DNA of 64,000 nucleotides, taken from Isoetes taiwanensis (Eukaryota > Streptophyta > Lycopodiopsida > Isoetales > Isoetaceae). The notes beneath the pieces were generated by a model, which was not told the origin of the DNA, made no database searches, and was given only the letters and a program-made list of their open reading frames with translations. The DNA lies in assembly GCA_021234155.1 (NCBI GenBank), contig JAJEKV010000034.1, forward strand, positions 8,476,028 through 8,540,027. Reading direction: 5' to 3'. The translations under genes and the position numbers were made by a program. Positions 22,041 through 35,700 of the stretch are shown here, one piece after another; position 1 is the first letter of the stretch, and each line of letters starts with the position of its first letter.

Positions 22041-25000
22041 AGTTTGAGTTCCCTTTTTATTGACCTTCTCCAATATCTTTGGCTTCCGGAAGAACTTCGC
22101 CTCGAACTTTAGACTTCCCTTCAAAGCCCATTTTCGCCATCTCTAACCCTATCAAAGAAATCTTTAGAACTCTGAGCTCCATCATAGGTTAACAGCCGTT
22201 CGGCTCCTTGGCAAAACCGCTCGGTCGATGGAAGTCATCTAGACCTACAACAAAAGCATAGATCGTCCAGGATCATCTTCCCTCAAACCAATAATGGAAG
22301 ATATATCGTGGACAAGCGGTGTCCTTCCTCCTATGTTGGTGGTAGAGCTTCGGTGATACCCCCATCTATCAAGTTTCTCTTCATGCTTCATCTTTTTCAT
22401 CCTTGTCCTGCCTGGCTTTTCTAAGGTTCGCTTTAACATTAAGATCAAAAATCTTTCTCTGCGGATGAATAAGGTTTTGAAATAGCCTTCACTTTGTGGT
22501 TCGCTTTTGACCGCGATAGATCATGTAAAGTAGCAAACATGATGTCCCAATTGGATATAAATTATCCTTTCCATCCTTCTCACATAATTCCGATGGTAGC
22601 CTCTTGAATGACCTTAAAACTTATCATGATCGACACGAAAACACTTGGAGAAAGGACTTCCAAACTCAATATAACCTTTCGTTGAGAAGTGACATACTTC
22701 CTTTACCTTACGGCTATGAACCTTTCAATATACTAACCATATTACATCAATGTGTTTGTTTACCTCGTAAAACCATGTCACCATCCCGAGGAAAATATTA
22801 TTATATTTATAGTACCATCTACGGGGTTTTCAAGTTGTAGCAAATTCTTCCGATTGTGATAGGCGATGCTCGCCTACCTTCCCCACCTGAGCCAAAAAAT
22901 GGCGAAAGTCTAGAATTGTCATATATGGCGCCATAACCATGGTGCAAAAAGACCCTATACGCCTACATAAACAAAGCATTGGCCGCAGTCAGATTTTGCA
23001 AAAATAAAAATGGTGTGAAATGTCAAAAACTATATCTATATATTTATATATTGTTAACCGAATTTTGCATATGGTGGTTTATTGCACCATGGCTGATCTT
23101 GAGAAACTACACACGACCAACAAACTAAGCATGTTTAGCCAGACGGTGTCCGCAGTTACTAACTGCATAGTTGATATGGACAAATTGGGATTTGAACCTA
23201 GTAACACCATTGTTATTTATTATTTTCACAAAGAAAGTACAACATGAGGTATTAGAAGTTTTGTCATATAAAACTCTTCTCTTACTCCTACTGACATAGA
23301 TCCACTAAAATTAAGAAGTTTAAGTCACATATCTGATTCCAAAATAGTTCTTACATCAAATAAAGACCATGCTTCTTGACTTTTTAAATTTTAAACAATT
23401 GACCACTTTTAAAGATGGAAATATCAATGGCAGCAGTAATAGCTACTATCAAAGATCGCCTTGTTTCACCATAACCCATATCCATCTACTCCCTTCTTTA
23501 CTTCCTTCCATCTATGTATTTGAAGGTAATGTACACTATTTGCTTTCCCTGGCCAATATGTAATTTGAATGCTTTCTTTCTTTATCACGCAATCACCTTC
23601 TCAACTCCTTCATTTAGCCAGGCGACCATTCACATAAAAGTTTATCCAAACAACTGATAATCATTCACAGTAATCATTTTGATGTCTTCTTGACATTCTC
23701 GACATCCTTTGGCAATGCAATAAACATTCGATGATACACATTTGCAGCCGGTATCCACATACTCTTGCCTTTCTTCAAAGCAAAGGAAAATTTCTGTGAC
23801 AATTTAATCTTGGCGGAAATATAGAAATAGAATCCATTGGGCAAAAACTAAGCTATGAGAGTGGGGACAATGGTAAGTCCATAATTTTGCTTTTTAGAGG
23901 ATACTACTTATATCTTAGAACCAAATCCCCTTTCCCCATTTTGCACTCTATTTGACCTTCAAACGGCGGGATCTAATATCGTAATAGAAAGCATGAAAGA
24001 TGCTCTTTGGAGCTCGTGGTTCATCCCCGCGACGCCTTAATCTGAATCCCCGAGATACCGTGTTCAATTAGTTGATTTCATGAATAAATAATGAAAGCCA
24101 GTTGAAACTCACAATTAACCACGCTTTCGGTACCACGCCGAGATCTTATTTTCTTTCATATACGGCCCATTGTGGATAGGTCTCGACACGGATGTATATT
24201 CCCTCTAACTTCAAATCAACAACAATAGCCTTTGATCACCCGGTGAACTCCCAGTGTGATCCCATTATGAAGAGATATCTTGAAGTGCTAAATCGTTCTC
24301 ATCCGACAAGCTAATCATACCATCTAAAAGCAGAAACGGCAAGCTAATTAGAATCGAAAATTAGATAAAAACAGAACTAGAATGGATTGGAGAGCATCGA
24401 ACCATCGTGACCCAAACCGGTACCAGGGGAGAGGGAGGGGGGAGGGGAAGGGGTACTATACACACCCAGGACATTTGGCGGTTATTTAAGGCCGAAATAA
24501 TTTGTAATTATTGCTTCCCACACCCCCCGGAACCTCAGGGTAGGTAGGTAAGGAAAATGCAGAACTTCTACCTTCCATCTAATGCCAGCTAAAGAGCATG
24601 CATAAAAAGGGTTGTATCGCTCATATTTTTATTGGCCGCTGATTTTTGCCATGGCATCGAGCTGGGGACAATAAAGTGAACCAAACCCTAATGCTTATAG
24701 AATTAGAGAAAATATAAATATGCAAAACTGGCTGCAAGCCCCAAATATTCATTTACTATTGTTAACAACCTCTAATGTTTTTAGAACACAAGAGAATAAG
24801 ACTGTTTCTACTTCCACGACCATTTTGTTTGCAAACTCCATACGGTCTTGGTGAAGTGACTTCTACTAATATGGCAAGGCATAATTACATCAACCCATGC
24901 AACATTTGATTATGCATACAATACAAAGTTCACATACCCTTTGCTTTTGGACATCGAGGATGATGTGCCAATCTAAAAGAAAGGACTCTATTAAGAAGGT

Positions 25001-26964
25001 GCTTTTTATAAAAACTATGATAGAGCATTCCAATTAAATTACCATTAATATTTCCTGAGAGGGAAGATTTTGAATCTAGGAATAAAACCAATAAGATAAT
25101 TTATGAATTCTTATAAATGAAGATTCCAGCAACAAAGTCTCCAACTTGCCCACACTTGCTCCACCATGTACATCATCCCTGCGCCTCACTTGGTTCTTCT
25201 TCTCTACAATTTGTAATATTTCTCTTAGCATAGTTTGCAACATATTGTAGAGTATACTTTTACTACGAGAAATGCAATGGTTCTATTCAACATGAATAGA
25301 ACCATCATTCTTGGAAAGGGACGCCTTATTTGGATCGTGTCTCTTTTTGGCTCCTTTCCCCATATATCTTTGATTTGATTTGATTTTGTATAGGACCTTT
25401 CCAAGAAAGGTCCCTGGGCTAATCCCTTAGAGCGATGAAGCGGAGTTCTTCCTTTACGGTATTTCCAGTTTAAAGTCATCTTTATGTCCCTTGTCCTTTT
25501 GGTTTCCAGACATCACTTTCAACTTATCATCGCGCAATTTTGTTGCGAGCATTGCCTCGTTTTACCCTAGTGTTCCGGGCCTTCATTATTTAGCCTGGCG
25601 TTCGCCACCTGGTTTTCCTTTTACCTACGTGGTTCTTTTCTCGCTTTTAGTTCCATTATTCGGTATTTTGCTGATTCTCATTAAGCTGATAACCCAACTA
25701 CCTGCCGCGCCGCCTCAGTCACAACGCTACCGTTAACTTATTTATAGTTGGTATCTATTTTGTTTGTTGTTTTATATTTCCTTGAAACGCCATATTGCCT
25801 CCCTGACTCCATCTCTTTGCTTTATTCTTATCCCCATCTTGATTCTTAGGGTGGTTATTCTTCAATTATACTTTTATGTCCCTCATACCTCTGGCTCTGT
25901 TGAGTTTGAGATTGTTCCTTTCTCGGTTTGATGTTGATGCTTGTATAAACCTTTCTTGATGGCTATCCCATTCAACATGCAGCGAAACCATCACTTTAAA
26001 AGAGTGCCTTTTCGGGCTCAGCCTCATTTTGATCCTTTCTTCCTATATATACCGTGGCTCTCTCTCTCAGCTTCATCGCATTCTCTCGGCCGGATCTCGA
26101 TCTCCGTCGCCGCATTTCCTCTCCCGCCTCATCCCTTGGAGGTCATTGAGTGGTTGTTTCAGTTAGGTCTCCAGTGGTGAAAGCGAGGATTTATGTTATA
26201 GAGCCAACCTTTGAGCCCCTGGCGGTTGTTGTCATGATAGGTTGGCTGTGGATTGTGGGTTGCTCATCATTCCTCATATTCTTTTCGCTGCATTGCAGAC
26301 TCTCTGAGGCACCTTTTTTACCTTTCTTTTTTCGTAAGGTTCTTCGGTCTACTGGCCCGCTTCTATTCTCTCTCCCGCCAAGCCATAGCACTGTCGCTTC
26401 CTCGGTAGGCTCCAAAGTTCATATTGCCGCTTTCGCTTTGCCCGTGTAAGTAGCGACAACAAAATTTGTCGCATTATCTCTTCAGCATTATTTCGTCCTT
26501 TTAAAAGTGGAATGGTAATGGGTGACACCCTTAAAGTGGTTTTTTACCTCATGTTTCATATGTCACCCAAAGAAGAAAATAGCTTTACACAGTGTGGAAA
26601 TTCTCCAACATGATTATCCTCTAATTTCAAAAAATATGTAGCAAATAGAAAGCTCAAATCGACGGAAATCACATGATTATTATATTGTTCTTTAGCGGTT
26701 CCTTCCTTTTAGCTATATGTGATTCTCTAGGAGAAGGAGAAAAGAATGTCAATAAAAAGACTTCGATACTTTGTTTGTTTAATTACCCAAAGAGTTCATT
26801 TAAATGAGATGAGTAACTTGAAAAGGGAAGGCTGTAATGTGTTATGCTTACTTGAGAAGCATTTTCCACATCCTTTTCACAATCATGACATATCTCATCA
26901 TACATCTAGCTATTTGTGGGCGTGTGACTGTAACGATGGATGCCATCCCATAAGAGATTCTTAA
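22041..26964. other. Intergenic between the two MITE copies
   Basis: No gene identified. The minus strand at about 22050-22450 gives protein-like but broken frames (for example GAQSSKDFFDRVRDGENGL near 22110-22180). An 81-codon hydrophobic plus-strand ORF at 25491-25736 and an overlapping-region 84-codon basic minus-strand ORF at 25225-25479 are unassigned. A promoter-like stretch at 26040-26130 is listed separately. Confidence 0.4.
26040..26130 (+). promoter_or_regulatory. Promoter-like TATA box with CT-rich leader
   Basis: CTATATATACC at about 26044-26054 is followed after some 15 bases by CTCTCTCTCTCAGC and a GC/pyrimidine-rich stretch, more CpG-rich than its surroundings. This resembles a plant core promoter with a 5' UTR. 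No convincing ORF follows: 26150-26449 is open for 99 codons but unrecognised, and a GTAAGT lies at about 26446. It could be a decayed or non-coding transcription unit. Confidence 0.3.
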
Positions 26965-27557
26965 CATGGAATAATTTAAGGGCCAAACTTTAGCTATTTA
27001 GCGTTTTAGCACATTTTCTAAACAAAACCATAAAAGTAATGAAAAAAATTGAGAAAAACATAATAATTTTAGCTTAGTTTTTAGGGTTGCATCAACTCTA
27101 GAGCTCTTTAATGCCAAACGCTAGAAAGTAAGAGAGTGAGAAAATTTGTATTGTTTAAGCTAAACCATAGAACTTTTAGAATGAATTGTGCTAGTTTAAG
27201 CTAACATCATCTAGGATTTATAAGAAATATATGATTAGTTAGTTTCTAGCATTATATTAATTTGAGTCACAGACTTTGCTAGTTAACATTATTTTTAGAA
27301 TGTTTTCATAAAAAAATGATTAAAAATAAGTGGAAACAATTGAAAACAAGTATAGTAATTCGCTAATATTTTTCATTGGCCACACCATAAAAATTTTTGA
27401 TGATGTTTGGGTTGTTTAGCTAAGAAGCTAGAATATATATAAGGGAAAAAAATGTGTAGAGTTATTTAAACCACGGAAAGTTTTGGGATAATATCCCGAG
27501 CAAGTTTAGCTAAAGTCATTCGGCTAATAAAATATGTGATTAGTAATTTATTCCACG
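26965..27557. mobile_element. MITE-like element, copy 2 (inverted)
   Basis: 593 bp, CATGGAATAA at the left and TTATTCCACG at the right (one mismatch). Its interior is the reverse complement of copy 1 in the same order, including the segment near 'ggccacacc' and the TTAGCTAA motifs. The copies differ by many substitutions, so they are old. Confidence 0.7.
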
Positions 27558-30136
27558 GTATTGCGGTTCCATGTGCGTTCTTAATTTGGTTGGCTTGTTT
27601 ATTATTTGGAGACCATGCTAGTGTTTTATCGAGAATCTAACGGTCAAGGGCACCATTGCTATTGATGGAAGAATAGCAACCAGTTTGATGGATGGTCTCC
27701 GTTGGCACCTCGCACGGCATCCCAATCAACCGCGCGATTCTCACCATCATAACGACCTTATCGTAGTATATAGATCAAAATCACGCCCAACGTCCGCGAG
27801 AATGCTCTTTGTTCCCGCCCGATTCGCGCACTCTCGACATTGAGAATTTATGGCATCATTCAATTATGCTTATGAGGTTTTTCTGGGTCGAGAGTTAAAG
27901 CATAAACCCAAGCGAGGTGGAGAGGTAATTTGTATCGCTACAAATTGAATCAAGAAAACCCAACCTAAAAGTATTAGAGAGAATTTTTACCTCAACCATA
28001 TCAACTGTTGAGGAAGTACGTAGCCTTTATTTTTGAAGGTGTCTTTCTGGCCAAGATAGCGACATTTGTTGTTGTTCACGGCTGAGGCAAAGGCATATGT
28101 TTCCCAAAGATTTAAGGTCATGCTGTTCATCCTACATTTTAAACAAACTGCCATCTTTAGCCTGGGTACCTGGAATCGCAAGTTAGGGACCAGCCTGATG
28201 CCCATTGCAGCGAAACAAGGGTATTTTTGGGACCGCTGGTTATGTTCACCGCATCATCGCAGCGGCCCACTTCATTCAAATGCTTCGACGTTTTCATCGT
28301 TGCGGTTCCGACTTTGAACGGATGTCCTCACCAATCATCCATACCTACCAATGCAAAAGCGATCAGGAGGAGCATACGCAACGCCCGGGAGCCTAATAGG
28401 GAGATGTGATGCGCGGAAGGCATGCGCAGTAGGCATTGCGTAAGAAAGCTTCTTTGGTTTTAGAATAGGCTGTTTAACAGGGCAAATGCCCCAGTCGGCC
28501 CAAGAAGATCCGGCCTCGCAGGAAGCGTTGCTTGCTTCGCTGGCTTCTGCTCGGTTTGTTGCGTAGGTCTGGACTTCAGGGCTGGAGGCGATGGAAATGG
28601 ACGCCCTTTTTGGCCAGCATGAGATGAGCGAGGCATGGATGCATGAAGAGGTAGGAGCAGCGATGCATGGAGGCAGGGAGCAGTACAAGGCAGCCATGGC
28701 TTAGCGAAGCCCACAGCCTGGCTGGAAGCCATCGGCTGCTGGCTTGCAGCTTCTGGCCCGCTGCTAGCTTGCTCGTAGTTTTGGTCGCTTCCCGCTGAGG
28801 CTGCTGAGCGAGCCGGCCGCCCTCGACGAAGCTGAGTCCGGGCGTGAGTTCGTGAGGTCGACATGGTTCTGAGAGCCAATCCTCCACCACAAACAGCCCA
28901 TGTTCGTATTGTATGAAGATGATTGATTCGAGGAGGTTCAAAAGAAGGCGGGGATTCATTCAAAGCAAAGAACGGGATTCATTGAAGCATTTCGAAATTT
29001 TGGATTGTTGGAAGCTTCTGGGTGTGAGTAGATTGCAGTTTCTTGAGGTGAGGCAAAAGCTTCTTGCAAAGCCGAGGTTGTTTAATGTGGCCCAAGAATC
29101 ACGGGTCTCCGTTGATGGATCCCATCCCGATTGCCCCTTGGGTGCCGAGTGGTAGCGTATCAGGGATTATTTTTTATGGAGACCTTTAGGAAATGGTAAA
29201 GCCAATTTTCTCCAAAATAACGCCTTCGTTGATCCGCATCGACCCGAGGATATGCTCGGATCACACTGAGATTTAACCTCACAAACCTAACCCATAATGC
29301 TTGGAAAAATCATAATGTCTTTAGTATAAGCAATATGTCGTTTATTCAATAAAGAATGACACCTACAAAGCAAAAAGATGTTAATAGACACCGCTTTGAT
29401 TTTTCTAACCAAATTTTTTCCATCGAAGCGAATTCCATTAGGGCCCCAGAGGAGGGAGGAGGACAAGCTTTCCCTTAAATAGTCCCAAAAAGGTTTTTGT
29501 AATTTTAAAGCAACTTGCTCCTCCCATGGTTGATTTTCTCTTTTATTGTTATGTTTGATCAACTGTCATAGCCCATCTCATTTTTTTCCGTCCCTTCATT
29601 TCATTTGGTATTGAACCTGTTGTTTCTCTATAAGTACATTATGAGAGCTTCATGATCTTCATTTGTATGGGTCTTGCGCCAGATGAGGATCGACCATAGC
29701 GGCTAGATAAAAAAATAAGCTATAATAATGTGGAATTTGGGGTAACTATAGACATCAAAATAATAATCTCTAGAAGACTAGAAGTGGTGCTATTATATTA
29801 AGGCAAATGTTTGCATTCTATATATGTTGGAAACCCAGAAATGAAAAGCCTAAGTATGTCCGCATTTCCACCGCGGGACATATCACTTAGAAGTTGCGTC
29901 AGATAGTGATGGCCGTGTGGGATGGAACTTGTAAATGATTAGCCAATGATTAGAACAAAACAAATTGTAAAGTCGCATAATAAAATTATAGATTGTAGAG
30001 CTATTACATGGTTTTCCATAATTCATTTTGTAAAGGATCCAATGGAATCGCATTATTGACTCGCTTTGCATTATAAGTTTACAACGGTCTTTTTACATCG
30101 GATGGGGAACTTTATGCAGTTTGGCTTCATCCTAAG
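27558..30136. other. Intergenic with a GC-rich island at 28450-28900
   Basis: Mostly AT-rich without genes. The island at 28450-28900 is CpG-rich and open on the minus strand for 167 codons (28963-28460). That frame has a serine/alanine/proline-rich translation (for example GRPARSAASAGS and QASSGPEAASQQPMASSQ) and no recognised domain. An overlapping minus frame (28959-28576) is also open, which argues for composition rather than coding. A minus ORF at 29287-29562 is unassigned. Confidence 0.3.
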
Positions 30137-30655
30137 TTGCTTTAGTGATGTAAATGTTAGGACCACCACCCACAACTACCATTACATTATTAACACAAAC
30201 CATTGCATTTAACACATTTAAATTAAATCCCCCTTAAACCCCTTTGGTTTGGGTGCATATTCACACCACGGGGGTTACTATCCAGGCAACGAGAGCTGAT
30301 TGGATTAGCATATTTGCCCTTTATTCCAAGATCTGACGGTAGTACATAGCGTATCCTCAAGCCAGGTATGCATGTACAAGTTTTTGTATATTGTATATTA
30401 AAGTTTGCAAAATACTATAAGGTTTGAGAGAATGTACTTAATGGTGTTAATTTTGTACATGTATTGTAAATATATTTTGGGGCTCTAAGCTTCCCCACGT
30501 AACCCGCGGTGAATATGCACCCAAACCAAAGGGGTTTAAGGGGGATTTTAATTTAAATGTGTTAAATGCAATGGTTTGTGTTAATAATGTCAATGGTAGT
30601 TGTGTGTTGATTGTTATATTAAAAATTTTGCCCCTTTCAGCCCTAACTAAAGCAA
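30137..30655. mobile_element. Foldback/MITE element with long inverted repeats
   Basis: Two inverted arms of about 110 bp (30168-30279 and 30499-30606) are nearly identical, with a loop of about 220 bp. The shared block includes 'cccctttggtttgggtgcat' and 'cattgcatttaacacattta'. Short outer inverted repeats TTGCTTTAGT (30137) and ACTAAAGCAA (30655) may be the true ends. No ORF. It could also be a pair of inverted copies of a smaller repeat. Confidence 0.75.
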
Positions 30656-31322
30656 AACATAGGTAAACTTTACGGGCCTAAATATTAATTACATTAAGAA
30701 GTACAATAATAATAAGATCTAACAAATTATTTCCATGGCAAATGGATTCAATTGATGATTGCATGTATGCATTCTTATGTATACATGGCATTCGTGATAT
30801 TCCCCATTCTTCTCAAAAAGTCAATAAGCAGCTTTAAGGCTCCCCGACGAGACACACCGGTGCGATCACAAATGATGCAACATTGTCTTCTTGCCCTTTG
30901 TAATTGCAACATTCGTGCGTTGATCACAAAGAAACCCCACCTATGGCAACATTCATTACACCAACGGTGCTAAGACATGTTCGCCGTGCAAGTGCTAACT
31001 TGAAAGAAAAACTTCACCTCACCGAAAATATTTGTCGCCACCAAGCAATCTCTGCCTAGACCTACCGCGACCACCGCTGGTGAGCGACCACCACATTCAA
31101 TGGATATTCTATCTTACCCGAGCTGAGCCTTCATACCTTATTGAATAGGCATTAGTTTATTGTATTGGATTAAAAAAATCTTTGAATATTAATGCTAAAT
31201 GAAAGCGACAAACACTATGTAATGCAAATCTCATCTACATTTGTTTATAATTGATGCCAACTTTTAATCCTTCCAGCATTTTATTAGCATGCGAATAGAT
31301 GCCAAGCCTTGATTGATTCTCA
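30656..31322. other. Intergenic, no gene seen
   Basis: AT-rich. The 73-codon frame at 30752-30973 is not convincing. Confidence 0.4.
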
Positions 31323-32733
31323 AATATGTAGCTTTAATACTGGGGTTCCGTGGGGATTTGGATGTAGATATAATTTTGGAAATCATAGACCATATCCCTA
31401 AAACAATTCAATGGGTTATTATAAAAAAAAAAAAAAAACATAGATTTAAGATAAAAAATAGTCACATTAGCTCACTAGTTGGGATTGGCAAAAGTCTTAT
31501 TAGGACATTGGAGTTATTTTAGTAGAGCCCTCATCCCCCATTTCATATTCTAGAGGGGGTTCCGTGGGGATTTGATGTAGATATAATTCTTGAAATCATA
31601 GACCATATCCCCAAAAAACAATTCAATGGGTTATTATAAAAACATAGATTTAAGAAAAAATACATTAGCTCATCAGTTAGATTGGTTAAAGTAGTCTTAT
31701 TAGGACATTGAGTTATTTTAGTAGAGGTTCAATCCCTAGATTTCATATTTGGTTACCATCAAACCTTAGGTCGGCATTCCACATCAAAAAATCATAGGCG
31801 CCCCCAATCATAATTGAGTACATTTTAGGTAGAGGTTAGGATTGACAGAGATCCATCCGACGACTATGGTAGTCCATGGTGCACCTCGCGCAGGAATATG
31901 TAGCAAAATAACAGGTTCCGTGGGGATTTGATGTAGATATAATTCTTGAAATCATAGACCATATCCTAAAAAACAATTCAATGGGTTATTATAAAAAAAC
32001 ATAGATTTAAGATAAAAAAAATAGTCACATTAGCTCACTAGTTGGGATTGGTAAAAGTAGTCTTATTAGACATTGAGTTATTTTTAGTAGAGGTTCAAAT
32101 CCCGTATTTCATATTCTAAGCATAGAGGCACGATATACCATCAAACCCAGGCAGGCTTCATGATTCGACATCTTAAAATCATAGGCCCCCAATCATAATT
32201 GAGCATAATCTAAACGAAGAGAGGGTGTCCGAGGTTCCAACATACGTGCAGGCGTGGGATTGACAGATCCGGCGACTATGGTAGTCGGGGGTGCACCTTT
32301 AGAATATGTAGCAAAACAACTGAGGGTTCCGTGGGGGATTTGATGTAGATATAATTCTTGAAATCATAGACCATATCCCTAAAACAATTAAATGTTGGCT
32401 AAAAAAAAAACATAGATAAAAAATAGTCACATTAGTTTCACTAGTTAGATTGGTTAAAAGTAGTCTTATTAGGACATTGAGTTATTTTAGTAGAGGTTCT
32501 AATCCTCCGTATTTCATATTCCCAAGTATGATTAAGCACCCATATACCATCAAAACCTTAGGGCAAAAGTATCGCCACAGATTCTAGACATCTTAAAAAT
32601 CACAGCCCCCAATCATAATTGAGCATAATCGAAAACGCAGAGGTGTCCGCAGGCTCCAACATACAGTCACCGTAGGATTGGATGCAGATCCTAATTTTAC
32701 TCATGGTAGTCCGTGGTGCAAGATATAGTAGAG
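31323..32733 (+). repeat. Tandem array of a ~360-410 bp unit (3-4 copies)
   Basis: The phrase 'ttccgtggggatttgatg' recurs at 31346, 31560, 31916 and 32327. Each is followed by 'gatataattcttgaaatcat', an A-run, 'catagattta', a tRNA-like segment and (units 2-4) a tail with 'aatcataattgag' and 'atggtagtcc'. The spacing is 214, 356 and 411 bp: unit 1 lacks the tail, and later units have longer tails. A-run lengths differ strongly between units. Confidence 0.85.
32024..32110 (+). other. tRNA-like segment (A box and B box) within the array unit
   Basis: In unit 3 TAGCTCACTAGTTGGGATTGG (32031-32051) resembles a pol III A box, and GGTTCAAATCCC (32092-32103) is a perfect B-box-type sequence about 60 bases later. 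The same pair recurs in unit 2 (31665-31736, TAGCTCATCAGTT and GGTTCAATCCC), and in weaker form in units 1 and 4. It is probably a tRNA-derived SINE head caught in a tandem array. No intact cloverleaf was folded. Confidence 0.5.
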
Positions 32734-35700
32734 GCTCTTCAATTTGACATTATTGGACGCAACATGGAAATCAAGCCGCGACCCAAGTAGGGTACCAAAT
32801 TATTCGGGCCAAGAAGATCTAATTTACCGGCTTGTCAGATAAGTTCACCATTAATATCGCCAAGTATCCAAGTAGATGATATGTTGGTATCCAAATCCTG
32901 TTTGTTTGCTATTCTGCCCGTGAGCATTTCTACATAAAATATCGTTTTTAAAGTCTTATAGACCAAAGCATATGGATAATAAGTTACATGTACCTCGGCT
33001 TTTAAGTTGTAACTTCATCGCCCAGAGATCACCCTTTGAGTTCGTTTAATAACTGATCTAGCTGCCATGGTCTCATTTTGTTGGCTACAGATTTTTTCTA
33101 TGCCCACTTCACCATGAGCATGGTTTGGGAGTCACCAACATACCTACCAAAGGAGAAACAAAAATCCCAACAATATTATTAAACAAAGTCCATACAACAC
33201 ATTGTGAAGTTTATCAGTTCCGCTTCAAAAACACACCCAACGCATGTTTGCTGTTTTGTTTGATTTCCGCATCTCTTCAATCAGCAGCTGGCTTTTCAGC
33301 CGAATGAAGTGCTTTTGTTGTGCCTATTCAAACTGGGCCAGTTCCCTCGTAAGTGCTGCTGAATTGCGGGACAATCACTCAGTAACGTAGTTCAAAATGT
33401 GCCTATGTTAAAAATGTACAGGACCAAATGGGATTGAAAATAAATATTCGCTGTTGATTGACGGTCGGTAAATGGATTTTTTGGTTGCAGAATTTACCTC
33501 AAGGTGACTGTTGCAGGATCTCCTTAAGTCCCCGCAGGGGGCCCACGATAGCCAAAACCTTCCTGCCACATTAAAGCGGCCAGATTTTCGAGCACACCTG
33601 CTTTTCTCTCTCGCCTTTCCGTCCTCCGACATCAGAATGCATGTGTCCCCGCCACAGCCCCACCCTACCTTGGCACTCAATCACACCACCCAGTAGCTGA
33701 ATCCCAGGTCACAAGTTCAATTCTGGAGCAGTTCCCAAACCCCATTTTGCATGAGTAATCCATCCCACCTCCACCACTTCCCTAACTGGTCCGGGCCATG
33801 CCCCCTCGGCGAAACCAGATAAGTGGAATCACTATCCCTCCTCATCAAATTCAAACTTCAATTTTTGTGGGGTTGACGGGTTGCCCGCTTCAATCCTAAG
33901 ACAAAGAATCCACCCCATGTGTTCCCAACAAAAGTGACGTAACGTGCTTCAAAGATAAGTGAAGCCCCGCCCCCGCCTATAGCTTCAAGCAGAAACCCAC
34001 AGAGCCACATCAATCAAGCTTCTCGCGGACCTGGAGCCCTAAAATGTTACCCGTCCCATGTTCCCAAAACCTCTAAAAATAATGGGAGGGACAAAAATAA
34101 AGCGTCCCGAATCACAATACGATTTTGCCCCAAATCCAATGACAAAAGGGTGTAATCTCTAGAAATAATTTACATGACACCTCCGGATGAATAATGTGCC
34201 ACCAAATCATATGAAAACCCAGAAATAAAGTACAAAACGTAAAAGAAAACCCCCTGCTATAATGTTACATATTTAGCGAACCAATATAATATATATGTAT
34301 TCTATTATCATATTCATATTCATGATACCCCACAAATCACAATAGGTAATATTCATATCATTTTTTAATTCTAGAGCTTTGTTTATGACGATGATGGTTT
34401 CAATAATTACCGGGATTACTATTTCAAACCATTTTGCAAATATTTATTTTAGACATTGTCCGGACACTGTAGACAACGTGATTGTAAAAATGAATTTCGC
34501 GGTTTGGTTGCAAAGCGTAACATCTAACCGACAATTAAGTCCATAAATCCCCAAGTAACTAATAATTTAAATTTTAATTGCGAGATTCACGACCTAGATT
34601 TCTTGATCTAAGTTCCCTCAGTAAGACGGATATTGTGAATCATGTTGGAGACTCTCAAGCTTCCAAATTTTATCCCTAATCTTATGGAGGCTCTTTATCA
34701 AAATGATAATGCTTTATGTTTCAAAAGATTGTACAATTCTATTACGACCAAGTTTCATATTTTCTTTCATTAATAATAACTTATTCAATGTTATTACTAA
34801 AATATTAACTTTATAATTTAATTGATTTCGCCTGTACTTTTAAAGGTGTTTTAAAAGTACGCTTCCGCAAAACTCTAAAACTTTTACAATAGTTTCAAGT
34901 CAACGCCATCGAACCATCATAGCTCTCATTTGGCCAGTTCATCGACGTCGCAAAATTTTAAATTTGTTAAATCAATCGAAATTGAAATTTTATATTCTTG
35001 AAATTTAATTTAAATAGATACAAGGAAAATTAGCCTGAAAAACAATTTTATGTTTTGATAACCATTAAGATCTTAACTTAAAGATAAACTTTAGATAAGT
35101 AAAACCCATAAAATAATTAGAAAGAATTGAATAATATATTATATTCTTATAATAGATTCCTATGTTATCTATTAAATCAATAAAGTCCTAAGTTTGTTGA
35201 ATATGCCATAATTTTTATGTACAAACTTTACATCTCCTCAAATCCTCATCCTAAACGTACCGGCTAGCTTCCCTTCTCTGTCAAATCTTGTCAAAATAAG
35301 CTTCATCTAATGGATTAACCGCCGCTTTTCGCTCGGAGCCCCTGCGTCATATCAATTCATCAAAGACTTTGCCAAATACACAGTCGAACTCACCGCCAGA
35401 CCGGTTTCAGCAACATATCAAAGCCACGTAGAGAAACAAGGCCAACATAGAACCACACAACTAATAACAAGAGAAATAAGCTAACATGCAAAAATAAACG
35501 TTCAATATAAGCAATATAAAATCCAGTAATATATACTCAGATCTCGCTTCATGTTAGAATTCGCCACTTTCGCTAATCTTTCATCATGCTCCATTCTGGC
35601 GCGCTTACTTGATAACATTATAGGCAATCCTGTGCTGGATTAATTTCTTCGAAAGAATCTGGATACTATTCTTTCTCAAAAACACCAGGCTACAAAGTTT

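Noticed and set aside
25225-25736. Possible organelle-derived insert (basic and hydrophobic short ORFs)
   Set aside because: No chloroplast or mitochondrial gene could be recognised in either frame.
28460-28963. 167-codon minus ORF as a definite gene
   Set aside because: Compositionally biased, overlapped by a second open minus frame, no domain. Kept only as a GC-rich island.
31323-32733. CRISPR-like array
   Set aside because: The units are long, of unequal size and lack regular spacers; it is a plant tandem repeat.
33690-33740. tRNA gene or SINE
   Set aside because: Only a weak B-box-like phrase; no A box at the right distance and no foldable cloverleaf seen by eye.
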